Origin: Archaeoglobi archaeon JdFR-42
Lineage (GTDB): Archaea > Halobacteriota > Archaeoglobi > Archaeoglobales > JdFR-42
DNA length: 58,641 nucleotides
Direction of reading: 5' to 3'
Assembly: GCA_002010305.1 (NCBI GenBank)
Contig: MTND01000029.1
Span: 1-58,641 of the forward strand
This document shows positions 8,151-16,059 of this stretch, piece by piece. A model generated the notes under the pieces. That model was not told the origin of the DNA. It made no database searches and worked only from the letters and a program-made list of their open reading frames with translations. Positions within the stretch are counted from its first letter, which is position 1. Every line of letters starts with the position of its first letter. A program made the translations under genes and the position numbers.

Positions 8151-8435
8151 ATGCGAGAAGAAACAGTTGAAAGTGAATTTGTGACTATTAAGGTTATAAC
8201 ATCCCCTACATGCCCGTACTGCCCTCAAGCAGTCAAACTGGTTAGAGAGCTTGCTAAAAATGATTCAGGTATAATTGCAGTAGAGTTACCGATTACCACA
8301 TCTCGTGGATATCAAGAGGCTGTGAAATTTGGGATAAGTGGTGTACCCTCTCTGATAATCAACGATAGACACGTAGTTCATGGTCTTCCTTCAAAAGAAA
8401 AGCTGCTAATGGCAATAGAGATGGAAAGGAGGTGA
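8151..8435 (+). CDS. Glutaredoxin/thioredoxin-like thiol-disulfide protein (CPYC)
   Basis: This small protein of about 94 residues has a thioredoxin fold with active site C21-P-Y-C24 (ITSPTCPYCPQAVKLVREL), the cis-Pro motif GVPSLIIN and the closing HGLPSKEKL segment. It resembles the archaeal glutaredoxin-like redoxins that reduce protein disulfides. The start at 8151 is chosen because GGTGA sits five bases ahead of it; upstream in-frame starts at 8139 and 8094 lack such a site. Its stop codon overlaps the ribosome site of the next gene, so the two redoxins are made together. Confidence 0.83.
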   Translation: MREETVESEFVTIKVITSPTCPYCPQAVKLVRELAKNDSGIIAVELPITTSRGYQEAVKFGISGVPSLIINDRHVVHGLPSKEKLLMAIEMERR

Positions 8436-8439
8436 AAAT

Positions 8440-8763
8440 ATGTTGGAAATCAATGAGACCAATTTTGAGAGAGAAGTTCTGAACTCTGAGAAACCTGTCG
8501 TAGTAGATTTTTGGGCTCCTTGGTGTATGCCATGTCTGATGCTTGCGCCGACTTTTGAAAAGGTCTCTCAGCAATACAATGGGAAAGCTAAATTTGCTAA
8601 AGTGAACACGGATAATAACCCCAACATAGCTATGAGGTATGGCGTGTTCAGTATTCCCACCATAATCATTTTCCACAAAGGCGAAGCAGTGGATACCATT
8701 GTTGGTGCTGTACCAGAAAATATGCTCAGATCTAGAATAGATCAGGTTCTTTCAGAGCTGTAA
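8440..8763 (+). CDS. Thioredoxin (CMPC active site)
   Basis: This 107-residue thioredoxin has the WAPWC29MPC32 active site, VVVDFWAPW strand, NPNIAMRYGVFSIPTIIIF with cis-Pro, and VGAVPENML. The middle residues are Met-Pro in place of Gly-Pro, which probably shifts its redox potential. A near-ideal GGAGGTGA site lies five bases ahead of the ATG. Sitting beside another redoxin and a radical SAM gene, it may serve iron-sulfur or thiol maintenance. No thioredoxin reductase gene is in the window. Confidence 0.93.
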   Translation: MLEINETNFEREVLNSEKPVVVDFWAPWCMPCLMLAPTFEKVSQQYNGKAKFAKVNTDNNPNIAMRYGVFSIPTIIIFHKGEAVDTIVGAVPENMLRSRIDQVLSEL

Positions 8764-8856
8764 GGTTAGAGTGTCTAGAATAGAGAAGAACTTCATAGAA
8801 CATTTCTGAATTATCCATGAGTCCGAAATGGCTTAGCAATAGATAGCCAGAATTAC

Positions 8857-9567
8857 GTGAGAAAAGTTATGAAGTTGAGAGTAACAGGATTACATGTAGA
8901 CGGAAAGAAAGGCAGACTGGAACTGGCAGGGTGTAATCTCCGTTGTCCTTACTGTGTTCATACAAACCTCCCATTTTATACCCTGACAATAGATACCATC
9001 TTTGAGAGGTTGGAAGGAATCGAATCAATATATGTTGGTGGAGCCGAGCCTCTCATACAGAAAAGGGCTCTGATACCACTATTAAGGGAACTCGGAGAGA
9101 GGGGTGTGTATATAACGTTGAAAACGGATGGAGCTGATAGTAGAGCTTTAGAGTCGGTTTTACCATATGTTGATCGAGTTGTGATAGAGTTAAAAGGAGA
9201 TCTGGATGATGAAATAGCGTTGAAGACGTTAACGGGGCTGGACGATAAGCCATTAAAAAGATATATTAGAGAATTTAAGCGTAGCATCAGGCTGGTTAAA
9301 AACAAGAAAACCAGGCTCTGGATCAGAGTGATACCGGGCTTTGTTAACCCAATTAATTTCAGAAAAATGCTGGAAGAGATAGGAGAAGTTGAGGAGATAA
9401 TGTTGTATCAATTTTTAAGTGATCCATCTTACGATAAACCTTTTGGAGAACATAACATGAAACCAGAATGGGAACTGGTGGAAGAACTGGCCGTAATTGC
9501 GCTAGATTTCTCCTCTAAAGTTATACAGTATGGAGATAACCATGAAATCAAAGTGAGGGGTGTATGA
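8857..9567 (+). CDS. Radical SAM protein (pyruvate formate-lyase activase-like)
   Basis: This protein of about 236 residues has the CxxxCxxC cluster motif at residues 26-33 (AGCNLRCPYC). A GGAEPL motif follows for SAM binding, then YITLKTDG and VVIELKGD strands. It resembles archaeal COG1180 activase-like proteins, whose targets are mostly unknown. The GTG at 8857 and the ATG at 8869 are both possible starts; neither has a clear ribosome site. Its last four bases overlap the start of the TrmB-like gene, so the two are co-translated. The nearby ferredoxin could supply electrons. Confidence 0.83.
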   Translation: MRKVMKLRVTGLHVDGKKGRLELAGCNLRCPYCVHTNLPFYTLTIDTIFERLEGIESIYVGGAEPLIQKRALIPLLRELGERGVYITLKTDGADSRALESVLPYVDRVVIELKGDLDDEIALKTLTGLDDKPLKRYIREFKRSIRLVKNKKTRLWIRVIPGFVNPINFRKMLEEIGEVEEIMLYQFLSDPSYDKPFGEHNMKPEWELVEELAVIALDFSSKVIQYGDNHEIKVRGV

Positions 9568-9941
9568 TGAGATCCATTTATGAAATTCTGAATTCTCTGA
9601 CATGTGATGATGTTTTAACCTGTTTTTATGGGTTGAAAGAGCTGGATGCCCAAGTTTATAAAGTCCTTGTAAAAAAAGGTCAGATGAAGATAGATGAGAT
9701 AAGTACCATTTTAGAGCGCAGAGAGAATACCGTATACAAGTCTCTCCAAAGGTTGATGGCCCACGGACTGGTAATCAGACGTCAAGAAATACTACGAAAA
9801 GGTGGATATTATTTTCTGTATCAGGCTATTGATCCATCTAGGGTTGTTAATGAAATGAAAGAGGTTCTGAAGGAATGGTATTCGAAAATACAGGATGTTC
9901 TAGATGAGTTTCATAAAGAAGTGCTGTCAGATGAGATGTAG
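9564..9941 (+). CDS. TrmB-like winged-helix transcriptional regulator
   Basis: This 125-residue protein has a TrmB/MarR-like winged helix (about residues 20-85: LKELDAQVYKVLVKKGQMKIDEISTIL, RRENTVYKSLQRLMAHGLVIRRQEI), followed by a helical C-terminal stretch (VVNEMKEVLKEWYSKIQDVLDEF) likely to dimerise. There is no effector domain of the larger TrmB proteins. It overlaps the radical SAM gene by four bases, so it may regulate its own redox cluster. Confidence 0.8.
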   Translation: MMRSIYEILNSLTCDDVLTCFYGLKELDAQVYKVLVKKGQMKIDEISTILERRENTVYKSLQRLMAHGLVIRRQEILRKGGYYFLYQAIDPSRVVNEMKEVLKEWYSKIQDVLDEFHKEVLSDEM

Positions 9942-9952
9942 TGGAGGTTAGG

Positions 9953-10063
9953 ATGCATGGCAGATCAGTGGAACTAGAAAAGGTATGGAGTCCAGTAAAG
10001 GAATGTGGAAATGAAAAACAGTCTCCAGAGATAGGATGGGATAAATATGAGCGATTCCGGTAA
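9953..10063 (+). CDS. Possible 36-residue small protein
   Basis: An ATG at 9953 lies four bases after a good GGAGGT site (9943-9948) and opens a 36-codon frame ending at TAA 10061-10063. The product starts MHGRSVELEKVWSPVKECG and ends DKYERFR, with one Cys and no membrane segment. It overlaps the start of the ferredoxin gene by 17 bases, as coupled genes do. The ribosome site and position between two real genes are the only support; it may be a leader or chance frame. Confidence 0.3.
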   Translation: MHGRSVELEKVWSPVKECGNEKQSPEIGWDKYERFR

Positions 10064-10235
10064 CTCCGTCGTCTCTCTTGGATGTAAGGGGTGTGGGACA
10101 TGTATACAGGTTTGCCCTACAAATGCCCTCATAACCAATGGAGGAAAGGTAGTTAGGGTGGATATGGAAAAATGCACGTTATGTATGGAATGTATCAGGG
10201 CCTGCTCAAACAAAGCTCTCTTTCTTATGGATTGA
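10047..10235 (+). CDS. 2[4Fe-4S] ferredoxin
   Basis: This 62-residue protein has two complete cluster motifs, CKGCGTCIQVCP (C13, C16, C19, C23) and CTLCMECIRAC (C43, C46, C49, C53). It is of the bacterial-type dicluster ferredoxin size and should be a small cytoplasmic electron carrier. It closes the redox cluster that begins at 8.1 kb and may serve the radical SAM enzyme encoded there. Confidence 0.9.
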   Translation: MSDSGNSVVSLGCKGCGTCIQVCPTNALITNGGKVVRVDMEKCTLCMECIRACSNKALFLMD

Positions 10236-10261
10236 GCTGACTTGTCCTCTTTACAGCATCG

Positions 10262-10732
10262 CTACTTTTTAAGCCAGTCACCTAAATACAGCCGATATGT
10301 TTTTCCAAATCGCTCTCGGTAGATGATACCCTTGTTTTCAAGTTCTTTTAAAATAATGCTGATCTTGGCCTTGGAGAATCCAGTTTTGAATCTGAGAGAG
10401 TCCTGAGTTATTCCTTCGTGTTCTTTGATGATATTGATTATCAGAGATTCGTCCTTGTCCATCACTCGCTCCACTACATTGATGAGTTCATCACTATTCT
10501 TTTCTTCGCTAGTTGTCTCGGATTCCCTCCCTGGGGCCATGACAATGTAGATAATAACGGCCAGGATAGCTATCAGGAAAGGCCATGTTGGAAAGCCTAT
10601 GGCACCCATCATACCCATCATACCCATATGGCCTCTCATGGGATTGGTGAACCATGTTATAGAATACAGGAGCAGGAACACTGCCAGGAAAATGCCTATT
10701 GATACTAATACTCTTTCGTTTTCCCTGTTCAT
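10262..10732 (-). CDS. Membrane-anchored winged-helix regulator
   Basis: This 156-residue protein has two N-terminal membrane helices (about residues 8-28 and 48-66) with a Met/Gly-rich loop between them (MRGHMGMMGMMGAIG). A C-terminal winged helix (about 85-150: ESLIINIIKEHEGITQDSLRFKTGFSKAKISIILKELENKGIIYRERFGKTYRLYL) follows. It resembles the archaeal COG2512 membrane-associated regulators. The Met-rich outer loop could sense a metal such as copper, but this is inference. It is divergent from the cytochrome maturation operon, whose promoter carries a perfect palindrome, so it is the obvious candidate regulator. Confidence 0.85.
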   Translation of the reverse strand: MNRENERVLVSIGIFLAVFLLLYSITWFTNPMRGHMGMMGMMGAIGFPTWPFLIAILAVIIYIVMAPGRESETTSEEKNSDELINVVERVMDKDESLIINIIKEHEGITQDSLRFKTGFSKAKISIILKELENKGIIYRERFGKTYRLYLGDWLKK

Positions 10733-10885
10733 ATCAACACCCTTGGTTTGTATAAGTGATTTCTACTTTGGTATTTATTAATGTATCCTTGTTTAGGGAA
10801 CTTCTAACATAACCCATCAATGTAACCGACAGATTTGGCTTGATAAATAATGTTATTGCTTTTTTCAGTTCTTTTTCAACCAAAA

Positions 10886-10918
10886 CTTATAAATATCCAA
10901 CTTTACAGTAGCTGTAAA
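10886..10918 (+). promoter_or_regulatory. Promoter with palindromic operator ahead of the cytochrome maturation operon
   Basis: A TATA box CTTATAAATAT lies at 10886-10896. A perfect inverted repeat TTTACAG-TAG-CTGTAAA lies at 10902-10918, covering the expected transcription start near 10917. This is the classic position for an archaeal repressor site. The start codon follows at 10937. Confidence 0.6.
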
Positions 10919-10936
10919 TTAGATAGAGGGATAATA

Positions 10937-11521
10937 ATGAAAGTGCAATCACTACTGATTGTGTATATACTGGCTCTGTTATTTGCTCCAGGAACGGTAG
11001 TAGCAGAAAACATAACTCTTACGGATACAAAAGTAGCCACAGAAGTGTATTCGCTGGATGTGATCGAAAAGCAGAATCAGGTAACATCCAAAGTGTTCTG
11101 CCCTTGTGGTTGTGGAGAAATTTTGATAGACTGTCATTGTGATACGGCTCTTTCTGTTAAGGATGACATAGCAAGAAGGATTTCAGAGGGCTCTTCACCG
11201 GAACAAGTATTATCCTATTTGATCGCTCTCTATGGTACTAGTATACTAGTGGATGAAGATGTGGCAAAAATCAGGAAATCAGGAGAGAAAAGTGGAAAGA
11301 ATCTTGTACCTCTTTATATAGCCGCTGCAAGTATATTCGGAATAGTGGGCTATTATTACGGTAGGTCGAGGCAGGGAGGTTCTGAGTATAGGTATGAAGA
11401 AAAGGTAGAACGGGAGTTAAAAAAGAAAACTAAAGTCAGCAAACCGAAAAAACGGTCATCTGGGCATGACAGCACTAAAAAGAAAAGTACAAAAAGAAGA
11501 GGGACCAGAAAAAGGAAATAA
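10937..11521 (+). CDS. CcmH-like cytochrome c maturation protein, archaeal form
   Basis: This 194-residue protein has a signal peptide or anchor (about residues 1-23), then the redox region KVFCPCGCGEILIDCHC (C55, C57, C59, C66, C68). Next come a helical VKDDIARRISEGSSPEQVLSYLIALYG segment, a membrane helix (about 134-152) and a Lys/Arg-rich tail. The helix pattern after the Cys motif is that of CcmH, which reduces apocytochrome thiols outside the membrane. CcmH normally has one CxxC-type pair; here there are five Cys. The start at 10937 follows GAGGG and the promoter; an upstream in-frame ATG at 10850 precedes the TATA box. First gene of the operon. Confidence 0.8.
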   Translation: MKVQSLLIVYILALLFAPGTVVAENITLTDTKVATEVYSLDVIEKQNQVTSKVFCPCGCGEILIDCHCDTALSVKDDIARRISEGSSPEQVLSYLIALYGTSILVDEDVAKIRKSGEKSGKNLVPLYIAAASIFGIVGYYYGRSRQGGSEYRYEEKVERELKKKTKVSKPKKRSSGHDSTKKKSTKRRGTRKRK

Positions 11522-11532
11522 GGAGTGTCGTA

Positions 11533-12651
11533 ATGAAAAAATTTCTCATCTTGCTGTTAGTAATAGCGCAAATTTCAGTGGTTAGTGGAGCTTCTCTTAC
11601 AGTAAATTTTCTCGGGTTTCAGGAGAACGAGTCCGTTCAGGTGAAGATATATGACGAAGGTTTTAAAGAAGTGTACAATGACACGTTGACTGATGGAGTG
11701 TTAACCCTGAACAATTTGAAAGAAGGTTTGACGTACCACATTGTTTCCCAGTATAAAGGCGTGTTGTATGGAAAAACAGTAGTCCTGAATAACAGCGAAA
11801 CAATTGAAATTCAGCTTTACGAGCCCACTGATGATGCTTCTCTTATTATCTCACCCTTCCATCACATACTGATCAAGCCAGCAGGAGATTTGTTTGAGGT
11901 TATTGAAGTCATCTCTTTGGAGAACACTGGTGATAAAGCCTTTAAGGGTGAATTAAAAATAAAGCTCCCTGATGGATTTGTTCAGGTTAAGTCCCCAGAA
12001 ATTCCGGGTATAGTAGAGCAGGACGGTGTTAGGTTTGATTATTCATTGCCACCAGAGCAACCTGGCAGATTAGTTTTGATTTATTATCTCCCTGTACTTA
12101 CATTTGAGAAAGTAATGGATTTTGACACTTCTACGATGTCGATCTTGATCGAAAATGGAGAAAATATACTGCTTGATTATTCCAATCTCCAGCCTGAAGG
12201 AACTGTGACTTTCAATAATAAACAGTACTATGCTCTTTATCAGACCAATGGAAGTAAAGGAGATGTGGTAACAGTAACCTTTAAATCTTTCGGAACACCA
12301 CCGCAAGATACTCCACCTCTGGGAGAGGGAGAAAAATCAGGGAAGTATTTTTCAACCACAGTGGCCTGGATAGGAACAGGAGTGATCCTCGTCCTGATCT
12401 TCTTCGTAGGGTACATAAACTATCAATCAAGGATGCCTTCTCTGGAAAAACTTGAAGCTCAGAAAGAATCCCTGCTTGCAGTTCTTGAAGAACTCGAGAA
12501 AGATTATGAGGATGGAAAGCTGGACGAGGAGGAATACGCGAGACTTAAGGCAAAGTATAAAAAAGAGGCCATGAAAGTTATGGCCAGACTTGACCGTCTG
12601 AAAGAGAAGCAAGGTGACCATGAGGAGGATTACGATGAAGAGGAGGAATAA
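11533..12651 (+). CDS. Secreted-domain membrane protein with CcmI-like cytoplasmic tail
   Basis: This 372-residue protein has a signal peptide (about 1-19), then beta-rich extracytoplasmic domains. The first resembles a carboxypeptidase-regulatory-like fold (SLTVNFLGFQENESVQVKIYD...LNNLKEGLTYHIV). One membrane helix follows (about 278-296), then a charged coiled coil LEELEKDYEDGKLDEEEYARLKAKYKKEAMKVMARLD. That last element is like the helical hairpin seen in CcmI and in other small anchored proteins. CcmI holds apocytochrome for haem ligation. This gene lies between the CcmH-like gene and ccmE, and ccmE starts inside its end, so a role as apocytochrome chaperone is a reasonable inference. I know no named family for the whole protein. 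Confidence 0.75.
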   Translation: MKKFLILLLVIAQISVVSGASLTVNFLGFQENESVQVKIYDEGFKEVYNDTLTDGVLTLNNLKEGLTYHIVSQYKGVLYGKTVVLNNSETIEIQLYEPTDDASLIISPFHHILIKPAGDLFEVIEVISLENTGDKAFKGELKIKLPDGFVQVKSPEIPGIVEQDGVRFDYSLPPEQPGRLVLIYYLPVLTFEKVMDFDTSTMSILIENGENILLDYSNLQPEGTVTFNNKQYYALYQTNGSKGDVVTVTFKSFGTPPQDTPPLGEGEKSGKYFSTTVAWIGTGVILVLIFFVGYINYQSRMPSLEKLEAQKESLLAVLEELEKDYEDGKLDEEEYARLKAKYKKEAMKVMARLDRLKEKQGDHEEDYDEEEE

Positions 12652-13009
12652 GTTAATTGGGGGAGCTGTTATAATTATATTTGCACTGTATGTAGTTGCC
12701 ACATTTGCAGCTAATCTGACACCCTATATGGAAGTGTCTGCCGTTGTGGCGAAGGGAGAGGCTACCAATGTACAGGTTAATGGGACTATTGTGAATGGCT
12801 CCACAACTTTCGATGGCACTACAAACACTCTCACATTTCAGATTACCGATGGGAAGCAGGTTATTACAGTAGTACATAGTGGGCGAATCAATAATTATCA
12901 GGAAGGCAATCCAGTTGTTGTTAAGGGAGATTACAAGGATGGAATTTTTTATGCAGAGGAAGTCCTTGTAAAATGCCCCAGCAAGTATGTTGAAGTGAAG
13001 GAGGAATAA
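12635..13009 (+). CDS. ccmE: Cytochrome c maturation haem chaperone CcmE, CXXXY type
   Basis: This 124-residue protein has one N-terminal membrane helix (about 8-26) and an OB-fold beta barrel (VVAKGEATNVQVNGTIV, LTFQITDGKQVITVVHSGRI, NPVVVKGDYKDGIFYAEEVLVKC). The haem-attaching residue is Cys114 in C-P-S-K-Y, not the His of Escherichia coli HxxxY. This CXXXY form is known from archaea and some sulfate reducers and marks the System I* version of the pathway. The ATG at 12635 is chosen because AGGAGG lies six bases ahead; the gene overlaps the previous one by 17 bases. Confidence 0.92.
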   Translation: MKRRNKLIGGAVIIIFALYVVATFAANLTPYMEVSAVVAKGEATNVQVNGTIVNGSTTFDGTTNTLTFQITDGKQVITVVHSGRINNYQEGNPVVVKGDYKDGIFYAEEVLVKCPSKYVEVKEE

Positions 13010-13011
13010 TC

Positions 13012-14940
13012 TTGGACATTGGAAGTATCCTCATATACGCTTCGTTGTTAGTGGGGCTTTTTTCATTGGTTGGGCTTATTGAAGGAATTAGAAAGGAGAG
13101 AAAAAGAGATATCAGGAATGCCAGACAGGGGATTGTACTGATATCCCTTCTCGTAACAATTGCCTCCATGATCCTATTCTACTATTTCCTCACAAGGGAT
13201 TTCAATGTCCTTTATGTGGCCATGTATTCAGATCGGTATCTCTCCACCTTTTATACCATCAGTGCTTTCTGGGCTGGCTCACAGGGGTCTATGCTTCTGT
13301 GGGCATGGATCCTGTCTCTCTTTATGGTAGGGATTGTCCTAAAAGACAGAAATGACAAGCTTACCAATCTGGCACTGGTGTTCCTTTTATCAGTAGAAAT
13401 ATTTTTCCTGTTGCTCTTATCTTCAGTCCTTGATCCCTTTGAAAGGCTTGAATTTATGCCGATGGATGGACAGGGTTTAAATCCTCTGTTGAGGGATCCA
13501 GGAATGGCCTTCCATCCTGTGACACTTTTCATAGGATATGCCGGTTTAACAATTCCTTTTGCATATGCTCTCGCAGGAGTAATCCTTGAAGAAGATATAT
13601 GGGTTTTCAGGATCAGAAAATGGACTCTGTTCTCTTGGGCGTTTCTGACCCTTGGAATTGCCTTTGGTGCTGAATGGGCTTATACCACCCTTGGATGGGG
13701 TGGTTTCTGGGGATGGGACCCTGTGGAGAATTCGTCTTTGCTTCCGTGGTTAACTGCAACTGCCTTCCTTCACAGCGTTATGATCCAAGAAGCTAAAAAA
13801 GGTATGAAATTATGGAACATATTGCTGGCTTTTGCCACCTTTGAGTTCGTGATATTCGGGACATTCCTTACGCGAAGTGGTGTAATTTCTTCAGTACATT
13901 CTTTTGGCCAATCCGGTGTTGGACCTGTATTCGGGGTCTACATGATTCTGATTCTGTTGATGACAGTCCTGATAATTTATAAAAAATATGATACAATCAG
14001 GAGCAGGGATGTTATCGAGAGCATGTTATCCAGGGAGTCTACATTTCTCCTGAATAACCTCGTACTGGTAGTTGCAGCCCTCACCATATTCTGGGGTACC
14101 ATATTTCCCATATTGTCGGAAGCGGTTGAGGGTTACAAAATCACAGTTGGTCCCCCCTTCTATAATCTGATAGAGATACCCTTGGGAGTTGCTCTTGTAG
14201 TATTGATGGGATTGTGTGTGATAGTGGGCTGGAGGAGGTTTGATCCAAAGAAATTTATGAATCAGGTAAAATATCCAGGTGTTGCAACCGTTGTGGTCGG
14301 GATAGTCTCTTTTATAGCTGGTTTTGGAATACCTGCAACCATAGGATTAGCCATCCTTGCCTTTGTGCTATCAACTCATGTCAGACAGTACGTTATCGAT
14401 TATAGAGAGTTTGCTGAGAAGGCTAACCCAAGGAGGGCCAATCCAATAAAAGTAGTGTTAAAGAAACGAAGGAGATATGGTGGGTACACGGTTCACCTGG
14501 GCGTGTTTCTGATATTCCTTGGCACCATCGGTGGGTGGATGTATGACTCAACCCATGAAGTATCATTAAATCCTGGACAGGCCATTACATTAAAGGACTA
14601 CTCCTTTGTTTACAAAGATGCAGGATTTTCCGAAGATAAAGTAAAGAGGACTTGGATGGTTCAGATAGATGTATATAAGAATGGTGAGTTCGTTGGAACA
14701 TCGTATCCTAAGATAGAACAGTATATACGTACAGGGCAGGATATAGTGAAGGTAAGCATAATTTCCACTCTGTCGAAAGATGTCTATATAATCTTGGAAG
14801 GTCTCAGCAATGGGGTAGCTTATTTAAAAATTAAGTTCCTCCCTCTTATGTGGATGATATGGGCTGGAGTCTCCCTCATGATGGTAGGTGTGGTGATAGC
14901 GTTATTCCCCAGGAGAATGATAAGGGAGATTGTGGAATGA
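13012..14940 (+). CDS. ccmF: Cytochrome c haem lyase subunit CcmF
   Basis: This 642-residue polytopic membrane protein contains the haem-handling WWD signature (WGGFWGWDPVENSSLLPW, about residues 224-242), flanked by the expected helices and a large periplasmic region near the C-terminus (about 500-600). CcmF joins haem, delivered by CcmE, to CxxCH sites. The start is TTG at 13012, two bases after the ccmE stop and preceded by GGAGGAAT. No ccmA, ccmB or ccmC gene is in the window; they would have to lie elsewhere. Confidence 0.95.
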   Translation: MDIGSILIYASLLVGLFSLVGLIEGIRKERKRDIRNARQGIVLISLLVTIASMILFYYFLTRDFNVLYVAMYSDRYLSTFYTISAFWAGSQGSMLLWAWILSLFMVGIVLKDRNDKLTNLALVFLLSVEIFFLLLLSSVLDPFERLEFMPMDGQGLNPLLRDPGMAFHPVTLFIGYAGLTIPFAYALAGVILEEDIWVFRIRKWTLFSWAFLTLGIAFGAEWAYTTLGWGGFWGWDPVENSSLLPWLTATAFLHSVMIQEAKKGMKLWNILLAFATFEFVIFGTFLTRSGVISSVHSFGQSGVGPVFGVYMILILLMTVLIIYKKYDTIRSRDVIESMLSRESTFLLNNLVLVVAALTIFWGTIFPILSEAVEGYKITVGPPFYNLIEIPLGVALVVLMGLCVIVGWRRFDPKKFMNQVKYPGVATVVVGIVSFIAGFGIPATIGLAILAFVLSTHVRQYVIDYREFAEKANPRRANPIKVVLKKRRRYGGYTVHLGVFLIFLGTIGGWMYDSTHEVSLNPGQAITLKDYSFVYKDAGFSEDKVKRTWMVQIDVYKNGEFVGTSYPKIEQYIRTGQDIVKVSIISTLSKDVYIILEGLSNGVAYLKIKFLPLMWMIWAGVSLMMVGVVIALFPRRMIREIVE

Positions 14941-15596
14941 TGGAAAGAAAGGAAAGATCTATCAGAGCTGCAGGAATCAGGGTGATGATGGGTGTGGTGG
15001 CGGTACTCCTGTTGATCCAGCCTGCTTTGGGGGTTACTCTCAACGAAGTGCAAAAAGACCTGATATGTTCGTGTGGGTGTGGCAAGATTCTCGAAAATTG
15101 TGACTGTCAGGCCGCTGGAACAATGAGACAGGAAATCCAGCAGATGATTGCCATGGGTTACAGCAGAGATAGGATCATAAAGGAAATGCAGAATATGTAT
15201 GGGAAAGAAATCCTTGCCAACCCACCAAAAGAAGGATTTTTCCTTACCTTATGGACGTATCCGGTTATAGGTCTGGCAGCTGGAGCACTGGTGATTTACA
15301 TCATAAGCAAAAAACGTAATGTTACCTGGTATATGGATCCAGATGATGTGATAAACGTCGAAGAAGAGGACTTTGATCTCGAAATGGATGAAGAGGACTA
15401 TGTGGCTATGAGAGCTAAAAAGAAAGAGCATACCGTTCAGGAGTTTGAAGAAGAAGACTATCTCGAAGGTGAAGAAGAATCGGGAGAGGAATTAGAAGAG
15501 GAGTTTGAAGAAGAATCGGAAGATCTTGAAAAGAAATACGAAGAAATTCTGAAGCGAGAACTTGAAAAAAGACTGAAAAAAAGAAAGAGGGAATGA
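14940..15596 (+). CDS. Second CcmH-like cytochrome c maturation protein
   Basis: This 218-residue protein starts at an ATG that overlaps the ccmF stop by one base. It has a hydrophobic N-terminal segment (about 13-30), then DLICSCGCGKILENCDC (C43, C45, C47, C54, C56) and a MRQEIQQMIAMGYSRDRIIKEMQNMYG helix pair as in CcmH. A membrane helix lies near 100-118, followed by a very acidic tail ending in a Lys/Arg cluster. The Cys pattern C-x-C-x-C-x6-C-x-C is the same as in the first gene of the operon, so the two are paralogues, probably working as a pair on apocytochrome thiols. Confidence 0.78.
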   Translation: MERKERSIRAAGIRVMMGVVAVLLLIQPALGVTLNEVQKDLICSCGCGKILENCDCQAAGTMRQEIQQMIAMGYSRDRIIKEMQNMYGKEILANPPKEGFFLTLWTYPVIGLAAGALVIYIISKKRNVTWYMDPDDVINVEEEDFDLEMDEEDYVAMRAKKKEHTVQEFEEEDYLEGEEESGEELEEEFEEESEDLEKKYEEILKRELEKRLKKRKRE

Positions 15597-15597
15597 G

Positions 15598-15936
15598 GTG
15601 CTCTGTCATTTACCCCTCTTTTTGCCGATTTTCGGCCTTGTACTATTTTTATTTTTTCCTTTACCGGTAGCCGTCCCCCTGTATCTGGTTGTTGTGGGTA
15701 TATCCTATTTTCTCTTCAAAAAAACTGTGGATATAATGAGAAAACCTGTATGCACCGGTAAAGAAGGGCTAATTGGCCTTACATGTAAAATTGTTGAAGT
15801 GGATGAAAGTGGAACAACGGGAATTGTTCAGGTATTGGACGAATACTGGAGAGCAAAAAGTGATGAAGGCATGAGAATAGGAGAGAAGATGGTAGTTAAG
15901 GGTTTTGATGGGAGTACTATACTCCTTGGAAAGTAG
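15598..15936 (+). CDS. NfeD-like membrane protein
   Basis: This 112-residue protein has two closely spaced N-terminal membrane helices (about 5-40) and a small C-terminal OB-type domain (KPVCTGKEGLIGLTCKIVEVD...AKSDEGMRIGEKMVVKGFDGSTILLGK) that matches the short NfeD family. NfeD proteins usually partner stomatin-like proteins in membrane quality control; none is seen here. It begins at GTG one base after the previous stop, so it is the last gene of the cytochrome maturation operon. Confidence 0.72.
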   Translation: MLCHLPLFLPIFGLVLFLFFPLPVAVPLYLVVVGISYFLFKKTVDIMRKPVCTGKEGLIGLTCKIVEVDESGTTGIVQVLDEYWRAKSDEGMRIGEKMVVKGFDGSTILLGK

Positions 15937-16059
15937 TTTCTAATTGATATGAGAATTAGCATCACTGTATGAGTTTTTAGCCTTTCCTTGACGAGGTCTA
16001 AATGTTTGTTGAAAAAATTACTTATTAAATAACGAACTCCTTCAGATGGTGATGAAAAA

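Noticed and set aside
12614-12634. Earlier GTG and ATG starts for ccmE
   Set aside because: The ATG at 12635 has AGGAGG at ideal spacing; the earlier codons form part of that ribosome site.
14850-14939. Upstream extension of the second CcmH-like protein
   Set aside because: The extra residues overlap the end of ccmF and carry no family pattern; ATG 14940 abuts the ccmF stop.
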